Made by a program: the position numbers and the translations under genes
Notes under the pieces: generated by a model
What the model was told of the DNA's origin: nothing
What the model saw: the letters and a program-made list of their open reading frames with translations, nothing else
Database searches by the model: none
Source of the DNA: Ephydatia muelleri
Lineage: Eukaryota > Porifera > Demospongiae > Spongillida > Spongillidae
Reading direction: 5' to 3'
Length of the DNA stretch: 64,000 nt
Assembly: GCA_013339895.1 (NCBI GenBank)
Contig: JABACO010000007.1
Location: 9,195,635-9,259,634, forward strand
Shown: one piece after another, positions 31,099 through 40,856 of the stretch
Layout: every line of letters begins with the position of its first letter
Position numbering within the stretch: the stretch's first letter is position 1

Positions 31099-32681
31099 CC
31101 CAGGGTCTTACCATTGCAGGTGATGGTCCCTCTGGTGGTTGAGATTTCAGCTTGGCAGTGGGTAAGGGAAGATCGAACTTCGCTCCAGATGGTCTTGATG
31201 TCGCCTCTTTTGCCCTCTCCAGGGGCAGCTCGGGTGTTGAGGAACTCCTGGGCTCTCTGGCCCAAGGAGCGGGTGTCTGCAGTTCTGGCCAGGGCAGATG
31301 TCTTGGTCCGCAAGTCCCACTGGTAGAAAAGGAGTTTGAACGCCGACGACGTTCGGAAGATGTACAGTTCATCTTCTATATTTGGGAGCCCAAGACCACC
31401 AGCTTTAGTCGAGGCGTACATGAAGTTAGAGGTGGTGCGGCGCGGTAGCTTAAGGTGAAGCTTGTAGAGGGACCTAGCTGCGACGTCGATATCTCTAGCC
31501 CAGCCTACTGACGATTCCATGTTTTGGAAAAGATAGATGATGCGTGGTCTGGCGAAGCGATGCAGGGCATCGAGCTTCTGCCAGTCGGCAAGATCAGACC
31601 GCAGTATGACATAACAGTCTTGGAGGTAGTTCTCCTTCGCTTGGGTCAGGTCTGCCTTCGGGTCCGCCCCAACTCTACAGCCCAGATATTTGTACCGCCC
31701 TTCCCATGGGAGGGATGGAATTTGTTCCCCTTCCAGGGTAGGTCGGAAGGGAACTGCTTGCTGTCTCATTTTGGTCCCTCTGTAGATGGTAAGGGCGGCG
31801 CATTTGCGAGGGTTGAAAGTGAGGCCTGCCCACTTCGCGGCTGATTGTGCTTTGGTAAGCATTGCCTGTAGTACTTCCGGCGACGAGGCAACTGCGCACA
31901 GATCGTCAGCATAAGATCTTGTTTGAACTAAAGTGTCCGCAATCTGATAGCCTGAGCCCGGTACTTCTTCCATGGACCAGATCACCACCTCCATAACCAG
32001 GTTGAAGAGGATGGGACTAAGGGGGCAGCCCTGCTTGACTTTCCTCAGGCAGTGGATCTGGGGGGACCTCCCCAGCCCGGTTTGAAGGGAGGTGGTAGAG
32101 CCCATGTATATGTCTTTGACGATTGCTGCTGTAAGCCCCTGGAGGCCCGTCAGGCTTAGCACTTTGAGTACAATTGGGAGGGGTACTGACCCAAAGGCAT
32201 CCTTTAAGTCCAACCACAAAATGTTTGCAGGCTTCTTCCTTTTCCTAGCGTCTTGAAAGATGAACTTGAGGACAAAGCCGTGTTCCAGGCAGACTTCAAA
32301 TGGCAGGAAACTCTTCTGAGAGGGACTGACGATGGAGTTACTCAAGGCCCAGTCTGAGATCCTTTGTGCTATGATGGCGGCATAGATTATGTAGACCATA
32401 TTTTGGAGCGCAATGGGTCTCCAGTTGTCTAGGTGGTTAGGGTCTTCACCCTTGTGGATAAGGATGGTAGTGGATTGCTTCCACAGGAGTGGTATCCTGC
32501 CATTAACTCTGCACGTGTTAAGGATGTCAGCTATGGTTGCAGAGCGGATGGATTTCCACGCGGAGTATCGTAGGCGATCTGGGCCTGGGGCAGAGTTAGA
32601 TTTAATTCTCCGGATGGTGTGGAGTACTTCATCATCGGATATGGGGGTGTCCATGACATCAGGAGTAGCGGTGGGCCACAA
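31068..32681 (-). CDS. LINE reverse transcriptase, 537 codons open
   Basis: Intact RT from SDDEVLHTIRRIKSNSAPGP through [70 protein letters not shown] and the catalytic RSYADDLCAVAS to the thumb and GGLGLPNIEDELYIFRTSS. It ends at a stop after GWLKRNHIPS, before the knuckle. The usual SVPH is SVPL and QKGFLPFEG is QKSFLPFEV, both probably damaging. The N-terminal half is in another frame above, past a run of 19 G (C on the coding strand) at about 32686-32704. Confidence 0.88.
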   Translation of the reverse strand: MWPTATPDVMDTPISDDEVLHTIRRIKSNSAPGPDRLRYSAWKSIRSATIADILNTCRVNGRIPLLWKQSTTILIHKGEDPNHLDNWRPIALQNMVYIIYAAIIAQRISDWALSNSIVSPSQKSFLPFEVCLEHGFVLKFIFQDARKRKKPANILWLDLKDAFGSVPLPIVLKVLSLTGLQGLTAAIVKDIYMGSTTSLQTGLGRSPQIHCLRKVKQGCPLSPILFNLVMEVVIWSMEEVPGSGYQIADTLVQTRSYADDLCAVASSPEVLQAMLTKAQSAAKWAGLTFNPRKCAALTIYRGTKMRQQAVPFRPTLEGEQIPSLPWEGRYKYLGCRVGADPKADLTQAKENYLQDCYVILRSDLADWQKLDALHRFARPRIIYLFQNMESSVGWARDIDVAARSLYKLHLKLPRRTTSNFMYASTKAGGLGLPNIEDELYIFRTSSAFKLLFYQWDLRTKTSALARTADTRSLGQRAQEFLNTRAAPGEGKRGDIKTIWSEVRSSLTHCQAEISTTRGTITCNGKTLGWLKRNHIPS

Positions 32682-33328
32682 TGGGTGGGGGGGGGGGGGG
32701 GGGGGCCAATTGGAGAGGTATCATTGCCTGCTTGTTGTTTGGCTGTGAAGAAGTCCTTAATTGCCGTTAAAGGGACGGGGCATTTGAGGGGAGGTGGTGA
32801 CTTTCTGATCTCGGTCATGCATTTCTTTGGGTGGAGCCTGTATTCTTTTTGAATGGCCACCTTTCTACCGATGGCCCTGTTGCGAGATGAGGTTGGGGTC
32901 CGGTTGGTTTGCCTGTTTTGGGCTCTCCTCTCCTGTTGTCTCCTTACCCAAGCCGACTGGGGAGCAGGGGTGTGGTTGCTGGCTCTCTGGGATGTCCAAT
33001 GTGATAAGGCCGCTGTCCAAGTACTTAGTCGGTGGCACCAGCTATCCCAGTCTTGCTTAGAGAGGAGTCGTTTCATCAGGGGTCTTAACGGAGCCAGCAG
33101 CTTCTCGGGAGCATGGTCGTCGTTGGGGTTCATAGTGAGGTGGCCTGCTGTGGGAGGATTGGCTGTGGGAGTGGGTTGTGCTCTAGGGGGATTAGTTGGA
33201 TCTATGGGGTTGGGATCCCTACCCCTGGGGACTAGTGTAGCTCTAGTAGAGGGACCCACCTTTCCCCCAGTCACCCCTGTCCCACCCCTAGGTTCTGTGT
33301 TACTGGTGGTTGTGCTGTTTACATACAA
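32531..33328 (-). pseudogene. LINE N-terminal region before RT
   Basis: Contains APEKLLAPLRPLMKRLLSKQ then DWDSWCHRLSTWTAAL, a basic segment (AWVRRQQERRAQNRQTNR), and RKVAIQKEYRLHPKKCMTEI then RKSPPPLKCPVPLTAIKDFF. This is the conserved stretch leading into RT. A C19 tract read as poly-Pro (GPPPPPPTHC) then throws the frame. The first codons lie in the neighbouring SINE-like tail, so the Met is not genuine. Confidence 0.75.
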
Positions 33329-33732
33329 AGTACATAAACTCTAACGAGGGCCATTTTTAACCCCATCGCTGGGGAGCCCCTCAGCCGGTGAGGCAGGAAA
33401 TACAAACAACTATACAGAAAACACTAATAAAGTTCTCATTTCTTCTCTGCGGAGGGGGCCAGTTCATTGTAGAGTTGAAGGCCGCGCGCTCCCAGGAGGT
33501 CCTTCTGCCCGGATCTTCGCAGTTCAGCCCAGGAGTGGTGAAGGGAGAAGAGTCCTGCCGCTGATGGAGTTGCGGGGTGATCGCTTCAGGTAGGGCGCTA
33601 TGATTCCCTAAGGTCGGGGTGGTATCCGCGAGGTTCGCCGTGATCCAGCTAGGCTCCGGAGTGCGAGACCATCCCAACCTGACCCCTGGCCAGACCAAGC
33701 AAAAACAACCGCCCCGTCCGAGTGTAACCGAG
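33310..33732 (-). mobile_element. SINE-like non-autonomous element (copy 2)
   Basis: Homologous along its length to 18430-18873. It starts after a 19-mer with CTCGGTTACACTCGGACGGG, continues GGTTGTTTTTGCTTGGTCTG and AGCTGGATCACGGCGAACC, and ends with GAGGGGCTCCCCAGCGATGGG, TTAAAAATGGCCCTC and TTTGTATGTAAAC. The AGTGTAA (in the 19-mer) / TTACACT pairing is perfect here. It has no coding capacity of its own. Confidence 0.65.
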
Positions 33733-33751
33733 ATTACACTTGTAAGAACAG
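33733..33751 (-). repeat. 19-bp U2 target-site copy
   Basis: Minus strand CTGTTCTTACAAGTGTAAT, between the LINE 3' end at 33752 and the SINE-like unit. Confidence 0.85.
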
Positions 33752-33899
33752 TTATTTTCATTAAAATATGCAAGGAGTACAAGCATACACAGGGCCAGAT
33801 TAAACCCCATCAACTGGCAGACACACAACAGATACATTGAGTACACAATGTGACGTGTACATAGGTAGCGATATAAGTTCCTTCTGAGGCCGGATCTTG

Positions 33900-34240
33900 C
33901 AGGTCAGACCGGTTGTCATGGGTGGCAGGGTTGAATACATAGCCGTGAGGTCCTTGTTATGGCCTGGCTGCTCATGGGGCACCAGGGGAAGTGGTGGGGG
34001 GGGGGGGGGGTTCAGATGGGGCATGCACCAGGCAAGTACACACACAAATTCACAATAGAATAAGTAAAAGTAACACACAAATAACATTGGGGTCCAGTTC
34101 AGTCCGTTCTGGCAGGTCTGATCGGGGTGGGTTTGGTGGCGGGCCTTGGTGGGTTGTAGCCTTGAGACGCCTGTTAAGGCCTGACTGTCCATGAGACATC
34201 AGTTGGGGGGGGGGGGGGGGGTTGGGTGTGTAGTGTGGGG
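33900..34240. repeat. Tandem duplication inside a LINE 3' UTR
   Basis: The block GTCAGACCGGTTGTCATGGG ... GGCCTG-CTGCTCATGGGGCAC ... G-tract (about 33900-34030) is repeated with divergence at about 34115-34240 (GTCTGATCGGGG ... GGCCTGACTGTCCATGAGAC ... G-tract). The offset is roughly 215 bp. Both copies end in a run of G. Confidence 0.6.
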
Positions 34241-34534
34241 CACAGATGGATCTGAGTACAGCTGTTGGGCAGTTCAGGTAGCCAGCGCAGTCAGTGGCAC
34301 TCCCCCTGCCTGCAGCGGGGGCTTCGTTCAGGGGGGGGGGGGCTGCATCCGTGGGTCCTGGTTATCCGCTACGTGTGTTGTCCCCTCGGTGGCTGTGGTC
34401 TCTGTGTCTTCTGTCAGCGGGGGTGCCCTCCTCTGGGTGCACATGGATTTGTACCAGATCCCCTGCAACTCAGAGATGGCTGTGACTACACAGAGGCACC
34501 TCATCAGAGCTGCGTACCTCCAGCCGATGCGGAG

Positions 34535-35292
34535 CTAGGATAGGACGCGGTCGTTGGGCGGGTACCAGCTCCCCAAGGCGCCCACGATTAATGGAAGTAC
34601 CTCCACCTCCGCGTAGTGTTGGAGTAGCTCCTGTCGGAGGGGCTCGTATTTCTCCAGCTTCTGCGCTGCTGCCTCCTCTAGGGCCTTGGGCGTCCCCTCA
34701 AATGGACAGCTGACCTCCACCAATATGATGGTACGTTCATCTGGAGAGATGATGGTGAGGTCAGGTCTGTTCGCACCCGTTGTCCCTGGGATGGCCTATT
34801 CCTTCATCTTAGTCTCGAGGTGGTCTGGAATTGCCCTTATGATCCGCTCCAGGATGGCATTGTGCCTCTCGCGGACCATCCCAAGGTTCTGGTGGCAGTG
34901 GTTGGTGCCAAGGTCACCTCTGCTCTCCCACACAGGCGACATAGGGTGCTGGGGGTTGCTTTGCGGCAGCGGGCCTGTACCGACCTCACTTGGAGCAGGT
35001 TCAGCCTGGCTTTATGAATGTACCTATACTGGTAGAAGGATAGAAATTTACCAGTATAGGTAAAGTAGGTCGAGTCGGGGTGGAGTGACACAGAGTAGAA
35101 TGCTCTCCCCTGGTCGGCCGCCCGTTTCAAGTTCCTGAGGTAGCGGGCATGGATCGCTTCCTCAGGCACGGGTCCAGGTCTTTGTGCTTGTCCCAGGTCA
35201 GGGTGTGTCCGTCGGCTTGGATGGTGGCTGAGGTCTGGGTCAGCACTATGATGGACTCTGTGTGTGTGAGGCTGGCACGTGCCGAGGACCAC
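34535..35292 (-). pseudogene. LINE knuckle and endonuclease (lineage ii)
   Basis: The endonuclease reads NRPDLTIISP across a frame change, then VEVSCPFEGTPKALEEAAAQ and KLEKYEPLRQELLQHY, followed by PLIVGALGSWYPPNDRVLS. The catalytic-core Asp of VDVSCPFEG is Glu here, as in the 55.3-kb copy. The upper frame (35292-34837) carries SVSLHPDSTYFTYTGKFLSF, YQYRYIHKARLNLL and part of a knuckle (LCRLCGRAEVTLA). Confidence 0.8.
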
Positions 35293-36528
35293 AGGCTCTG
35301 CAGGTCTCCCGCCCGTCCCTCTCCCGGGAAGGAGGAACTGTTAAGGAAGCTAGCCAGGTGTTCTGGTCTGGTGGGGTCCAGGTAGCGCGTCCGCTTGGCC
35401 ACCATGTCCGTCAGTTGGTGTACAGCCACGTCCCTGGTGCATGGGTGTCTAGTGTCGGCCAGGAACTTGAACACCTGGGCCGACCGCGCCACATGGGATT
35501 CGTCCGCTACGCTGGGCACACCCATGCCCCCCAGGGCCTGCGAGAGGTAAATGTACTTGGTGCAGGTCCTGGCAGGCAGGCGTAACCCGCGCTTGATGGT
35601 GTTGCGGAGTGCCGTATCGAGTTTCTGGCACCACTTGGTTCCCGCGAAGATCACCTTCAACGCGAGGGTGACCCAGGGAAACAGGAACCGGCGGAAGGCG
35701 TCGAGCTTTTGCCATTCGGCCAGTTCCGATGCAAACACGATGTCTGTGTCTCGTAGGAGGGAGTCCCTCAGGTCCTGTAGAACGGCGACTGGTCCTGTTG
35801 GCTCCTGTTGGGCAGCCCCGGTATTTGTACTGTTCGTCCCAGGTGAGGGCCGGGATGGACTCTGTGCCCAGCTGGGGCGAGTACAGGTGGTCGAGTATAG
35901 CCTGGGGGCCTCATTGACCATGCACAGCGAGCCGCATTTTTTGGCATTGAACACCAGCCCGGCCCATGCGGCAAACGCCCGCTGGTCAAGGAGGCCCTGC
36001 AGCTCCGGTTTGCTAGCCGCGACCACGCACACATTGTTCGCGTTGGCGAGGGAGTTGATAGTGTGCCCCACCAGCGGGAACCCTGCGACAAGGCAACGTT
36101 AAAAATGATGGGGCTCAGTGGACAGCCCTGCTTGACTCCCCTGTTTTGTGCGATGGCGGGCGTGTAGGTGTCCCTCCCTGTACGGATGGCGATGGTGGAC
36201 TGGGAGTAGATATCTTTCACGGTGGCACGGTGGCAAGTGTCGATCCGCTCAGCCCCAGGCGCCCCATCATCAGAAGGATTAGGTCGTGGGGCACTGAGCC
36301 AAACGCGTCTCGCAGGTCCAGCCACGCCAGGAGCAGGTTGCGTTTGCTGCGCCTCGCCTCCAGCATCACTGATCTCAGGAGGAAGTTGTGCTCGGCACAT
36401 CCATCATACGCAAGGAAGTCCTTCTGTGCCGGGGAGAAGGCCTTGGTCTCCATGGCCCAGGAGGCGATCCTCCTCGCGATGATGGCCGAGTACAGCTTGA
36501 TGGGCCTCCAGTTGCGCACCGAGGTCAC
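35127..36528 (-). pseudogene. LINE RT palm and thumb (lineage ii), broken
   Basis: The 36528-36217 frame has IASWAMETKAFSPAQKDFLA then YDGCAEHNFLLRS and LLAWLDLRDAFGSVPHDLIL. The 36400-35768 frame has STIAIRTGRDTYTPAIAQNR then GVKQGCPLSPIIFNVALS. The 36071-35127 frame has AWAGLVFNAKKCGSLCMVNE, LASELAEWQKLDAFRRFLFP-type thumb text and GGMGVPSVADESHVARSAQ. In place of L-A-Y-A-D-D it reads SLANANNVCVVAAS (catalytic Asp pair changed to Asn-Asn), so the polymerase site itself is lost. Confidence 0.85.
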
Positions 36529-36564
36529 ATCCCCCCCCTTGTGGATGAGGGTGACCGTGGAGTG

Positions 36565-37230
36565 TTACCACGCTCTTGGGATCCTGGTGTTCACTCTGCA
36601 GGCGTTATAGATGGCTGACAGGATGAGGCCTTGGGGGTCCACCCACCTCCAGCTCATGTACGTTATGCCATCAACTCCAGGCGCAGTTCTCTTGGTCCTT
36701 TTGAACTGGGTGACCACCTCCTCTGGGGTGACAGGGGTCTGGAGGACATCACCCTCGTCAGTTGCCCCAGGCACTTCAGTGTCGCCGGGATGTCTGTCTG
36801 GAAACAGCCAGGCGGGAGGTGGGCCCAGTGGAGGAGGCTCAGCGAGCGTGGCGGTGTAGTGGGCCACCAACTCTTGTTCCCCAATGTTGCAGAACACCAG
36901 TGGGGTGTTGTCAAGCAGGCGCCTCATGCAGGCCCCGGGGTTGGCCTGGTACAGTTTCTGGAGGACCTTTGCTCTGGCCGCCTGTCGGGCATAGCCTGAG
37001 GCCCTGTGGTTGCTGGGACGGTCCCGTCCTTCTGCAGGCTGCGTTGGGTCGGCTGGAGGTTCAGTTGCAGGTGACAGGGAGCGGGCTTCTTGTTCGCGTC
37101 TCCTTCGTCTGTGAGCCCATTGGGATGTCCGGTTGGGGGGGCGGTGGCGTGGGGCTGTGACCACTTCTTTGATGGCATTGGACCACCTGCTCAACACCTC
37201 CTCGAATGTGATCCATTCAAAGTCCCCCAA
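36565..37230 (-). pseudogene. LINE pre-RT region (lineage ii)
   Basis: Carries FEWITFEEVLSRWSNAIKEV, RPPNRTSQWAHRRRRREQ, ARQAARAKVLQKLYQANPGA then CMRRLLDN, VVTQFKRTKRTAPGVDGITY and NACRVNTRIPRAW. It stops at a TAA exactly where relatives have Lys in R-A-W-K-H-S. Confidence 0.8.
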
Positions 37231-37639
37231 CCGTCTCCCGATGAAAGGGGTGAGCTCCCTGTAGATCGGTTGGCGGAGGTTTTGTCCATGTTCTCGGTGT
37301 CAATGGAAATCCTGGCCAGCGGGTTGGGGGCCCTGGGTGGGGGTGGTGTGTGTCCGAGTGGCAGAGGCGGTGTTGGCCGGGTGGACGCCGTCGGTGCTGG
37401 TCGAGGTTGTCCAGCTGCCGCGCTCGGCCTGGGGTTGCGGTACCACCTTTTGGGGGCTGCAACCGAGGGCGGGGGGCGCCGGGGTGGGGGTGGTGGTGTG
37501 GGCAGGTGGTGGGTGATCGGGTCCGTGCTGTCTCTGTTTGGCTGGGGACCTTGGTCCGGTCGCCGGACCCTCGTCGCTGTCCAGGGCACGCCTGTGACGA
37601 AGGGTTGGGCGTTGAGGAGGAGCTAGGGGGCGGAGGGTG

Positions 37640-38018
37640 ATATTGATGGTGGTGTCTCGTCGGGTGGGGTCTTGTCGGGTGGGGTGGCGGGCTGTGGGAG
37701 GTGATGGAGGCGTTGGTGTATATGTCCCGCTCAATGTCAAGGGTGGACCCCCAGAGAGGCCAAGTCTCTCCATCATGAGGGACAGGAGATCGTGTGACAC
37801 CGATGGAAAAGCTTCACGGAGATCCAACCATGTCAACAGTAGGTCCCTCTTTTTTCGCCTGGAGTCTGTGAGCATGGAGCGTAGCAGGAAGTTGTGCTCT
37901 GCACAGCCATCGTAGGCCAGGAAGCACTTCTGAGACGGTGAGAATGCTGATTTTGATGTGGCCCAGGCGCTATGCGTCTGGCGATCAGGGCCGAGTATAG
38001 TTTATAGCTCGTTAGCTG
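37640..38018 (-). mobile_element. Isolated LINE RT fragment (lineage ii)
   Basis: It contains YKLYSALIARRI, SPSQKCFLAYDGCAEHNFLL, RSMLTDSRRKKRDLLLTWLD then LREAFPSVSHDLLSLM, and ends near RDIYTNASITS. It then passes into the proline-rich N-terminus of the neighbouring LINE. The next copy upstream (38002-39780) stops at the same place, NASVTS. The two fragments therefore form a partial tandem duplication with matching breakpoints. Confidence 0.75.
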
Positions 38019-39780
38019 ATGTGACTGAGGCGTTTCTGTAAATGTCCCGCACGTTTTCGCGGATTGGGCCCGAGAGTCCCATTCTCTCCATCATGAGGGA
38101 CAGGAGGTTGTGGTGCACAGATCGGAAGGCCTCACGGAGATCCAACCACGCTAGCGCAAGGTTCCTCTTGCCCCGTCTGGAGTCGGTGAGCATAGATCGC
38201 AACAGGAAGTTATGTTCCGCGCATCCATCGTAGGCCAGAAAGCCCTTCTGGGATGGCGAGAATGCTGCTGTCTGTACGGCCCTGGAGCCTATTTGTTGGG
38301 CAATCAGAGCGGAGTAGAGTTTATAGATGTTTAACTGCAGGCTGATGGTTCTCCAGTTTCTGACGGATGCCACATTTCCCCCCTTGTGTATAAGGGTGAC
38401 TGTGGAGTGCTTCCACGCTGAGGGGACCTTCTTGTTCAGTCTGCAGACATTGAAGATGATGGCCAGTATGGTGCCTAGGGGATCTACCAATCTCCAATTT
38501 GCATACGTTATGCCGTCCACCCCGGGGGCTGATCTTTTCGTTCGTCGGAACTGCCCAACCACCTCTTCTGGGGAGAAAGGTTCGGCGAGGACATCCCCCT
38601 CTGCAGTCTCCACGGGAGCATCTGAGTTCCCTGGAGGGAACAGCCACAAATGTGGGGGTCCCAGGGGCGGTTGTGTTGAGTATGCAGCATTGAAGTGCTC
38701 CACTAGGTCTTCGTCTCCAATCTTGCAAAACACAGTGGGTCCAGGTTGAAGGAGACAGCGTATAGTTTCTGGGGTTGGTGCGGTACGCCTGCTGTATCGT
38801 CTATGCCTCATTAGCCCGTCGGGTGATGCCAGGTGTACGGTAGCTCCGGTTGCCTACGGCGTCACCCCCACCTTGGCCATCAGTCCGACCTGGCTCGGGG
38901 GACGGAGCAGTTGGGGGTGATGTTGCTGCTCCATTGGGCGATGGTGGTCTCGCGCCTGGTCTGCTGCCACGTCTCCGTTGTCTGCGGGCCCAATGAGATG
39001 TGGGGTTGGATGGACGTTGTTGCTGTTTATTCACTACCTCCTTGATTGCTGCAGACCATCTACACAGGACTTCTTCAAAGGCCACCCACTCGAATGTTCC
39101 CAGCTGACGTCCTGCTAAGGGCTCTAGCTCCCTGTAGAAGGGCAGCCGCATGGTCTCATCCAAGTTGTCCAGCACGATACTGCTTCTGGTTGATGGTCCG
39201 GTGACCTTGGCTATTGGTGGAGGTGGGCCGGATGATCCCGGTGGCGTTGGGTGTGCCTGTTCTGCCGCGACTGGCGATGCAGGCAGCAGCTGGTCGGTGG
39301 CTACGCTCACCCTCAGACTAAGGTGCTGCCTTGCGGAGACCGCAGCCTGGGGTGGGTTGTGTACAGGTGAGGGTGTTGGTGTGGGGGGGGAGGTGTCTGG
39401 AGCAACCCCCTCCCACAGGGGTGGCACTTGGTTCAGCCGCTCGATCCTCATAGAAGTCCCGGGCTTGCCCGGTGCAAATGGTTGAGCATGGAGGAGTGAC
39501 TTGAGAGTGGGGGGGGGGGGGGGGGGGGGGTGGTACCATGCTCTCCTCTGGGGTGGGAGCAAGCATCTCCAGCAGATGGACCACCTCTGGGCTACAGCGC
39601 CTCCTTTTGGTGACCTTAGCCAGAGGTTGGGTGGGTGCTGGAGCAGGAAGGACGGTGGCTGACGTTGATAGCTGAGGCTGGATGGCCACACACACCCCTG
39701 GGCTATTGTGCCCGGATGTTGTGGTGTCGGGGTTTGTTGCCAGTGGGGAGAAGCAGTCCAACAGTGTGATGTTGGCAGAT
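38002..39780 (-). mobile_element. LINE N-terminal half (lineage ii), 3'-truncated
   Basis: The 39691-38801 frame holds a Pro/Ser-rich N-terminus, PFYRELEPLAGRQLGTFEWV then AFEEVLCRWSAAIKEVV, and RPSNPTSHWARRQRRRG. The 38811-38002 frame has FCKIGDEDLVEHFNAAYS, VGQFRRTKRSAPGVDGITYA then NWRLVDP, VTLIHKGGNVASVRNWR, FLAYDGCAEHNFLLRSML and LALAWLDLREAFRSVHH. It ends at RDIYRNASVTSANEL. A G-run (about 39510-39530) encodes poly-Pro on the minus strand. No fingers are visible at the 5' end, which fades into AT-rich DNA near 39780. Confidence 0.82.
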
Positions 39781-40027
39781 CCCAGGAGGATTTCTAAGTC
39801 TTCATCACCATTCCCCCTTTTCTTTGTCTCTGCACTTTTGGTTGCATGATGTCCTGATGCTGGTTGCTTTGTCTTTCAGCTCCTTTTCCTTTTCTCCAAA
39901 TTGTTTTCTTAAGCAATCTGTGAAATGATATGCAGGCAACACAAATGGGTAATTTGGCTAATGCATCCATGCAACAAGTAAAATTAACCCTCAAGTAGCT
40001 GCATTCTTTGGGGGGATTATGGTGGCT
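39781..40027. other. AT-rich border, no gene seen
   Basis: Transition from LINE to the AT-rich block. Short frames only. Confidence 0.4.
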
Positions 40028-40823
40028 TCACACTGGTGGAAGATTTTCCCACTGGGCAAACGAGGATGTCTTCAGCTCATCCTCAGTGTACAGTGCATCC
40101 ATCAGATTCAGAGCATATTTGTTGATATCTGCTCCTCTCAGATTCATGGGAACAGGGGAAGCAGGGCTACCTTGATGTGGTAGATGTGGTCCACTATAGG
40201 CCAGAATGGGTCCTCCTATATCTATAAAAATGAAGCGTAAAGCACTTACTATTATGCATATCACCTATTGAGCTATTCATACCTTTATTTGTTTGGCTGT
40301 TTGTGATAAGGTGCTCTAAACTTCCTTCAACTGCAATCCTTATACGCTTCAGCTCATCATAATTACATTCCTACAAATGAAATAAAATTAACATGGTAAC
40401 TGAAGTCATCATATACAGTTATTAAATTAATTACTTCATAATAAGACCACATAAAATAGTGCAATACATGGATGCAATTACAGCTTTCCAGTGTTTAATA
40501 CGGGTGGTTTATTATTGCTCTATGCATGCATTCATGCAGATATGTTTTTGTATAAAAATACCATTTCATCAGACAGGGGCGTCAATTGCAAAGATAACTA
40601 CCTGTAAGTATTTGTTAAAATGTCCCAGTGAAAGAAGCAATTAATGCAGCAGCTTGTTGGCAATAGACCTGTGTACAGATATCACAACGCCTTACAGATA
40701 TAAAGTCACTTCCATAAAGATAGTTTGTAAAAAGCCAAGGTTAGTGGTAAATGGGGGTGAATTCAATTGGATGCAGGTATGTAGAAACAACAGTCACCAC
40801 AACTGGTCACTATAATTACACAT

Positions 40824-40856
<33 letters not shown>

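Larger units (their letters stand above)
30090..33309 (-). mobile_element. Lineage i RLE LINE, 5'-truncated, inserted in U2
   Basis: The 3' end lies directly on U2 (30089). The 3' UTR carries GAAGGAGGTGGCCCC and CTCGCGGGGACGAC hairpins. The RT frame is long and open, while the endonuclease is in separate frames. The 5' edge (about 33309) joins the 3' tail of the SINE-like unit, so it lacks the fingers and Myb domain. The nearly identical RT fragment at 7870-8213 belongs to the same subfamily. Confidence 0.85.
33752..37640 (-). mobile_element. Lineage ii RLE LINE, heavily frameshifted
   Basis: The 3' end lies on the 19-mer (…TTTTAATGAAAATAA). The 3' UTR region (33752-34534) contains G-tracts and a duplicated block. 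Coding remnants run from the endonuclease (34535-34800), knuckle (about 34900-35000), thumb (35127-35800) and RT palm (35768-36528) to the pre-RT box (36565-37230) and a proline-rich N-terminus (37191-37640). There are at least seven frame breaks, plus a stop (W-K-H-S to W-TAA) at about 36566. At about 37640 it joins a separate RT fragment. Confidence 0.85.

Noticed and set aside
36900-37640. Plus-strand Gly/Trp/Val-rich frames over the proline-rich LINE N-terminus
   Set aside because: These are antisense to the Pro-rich minus-strand region and are explained by GC-rich composition.
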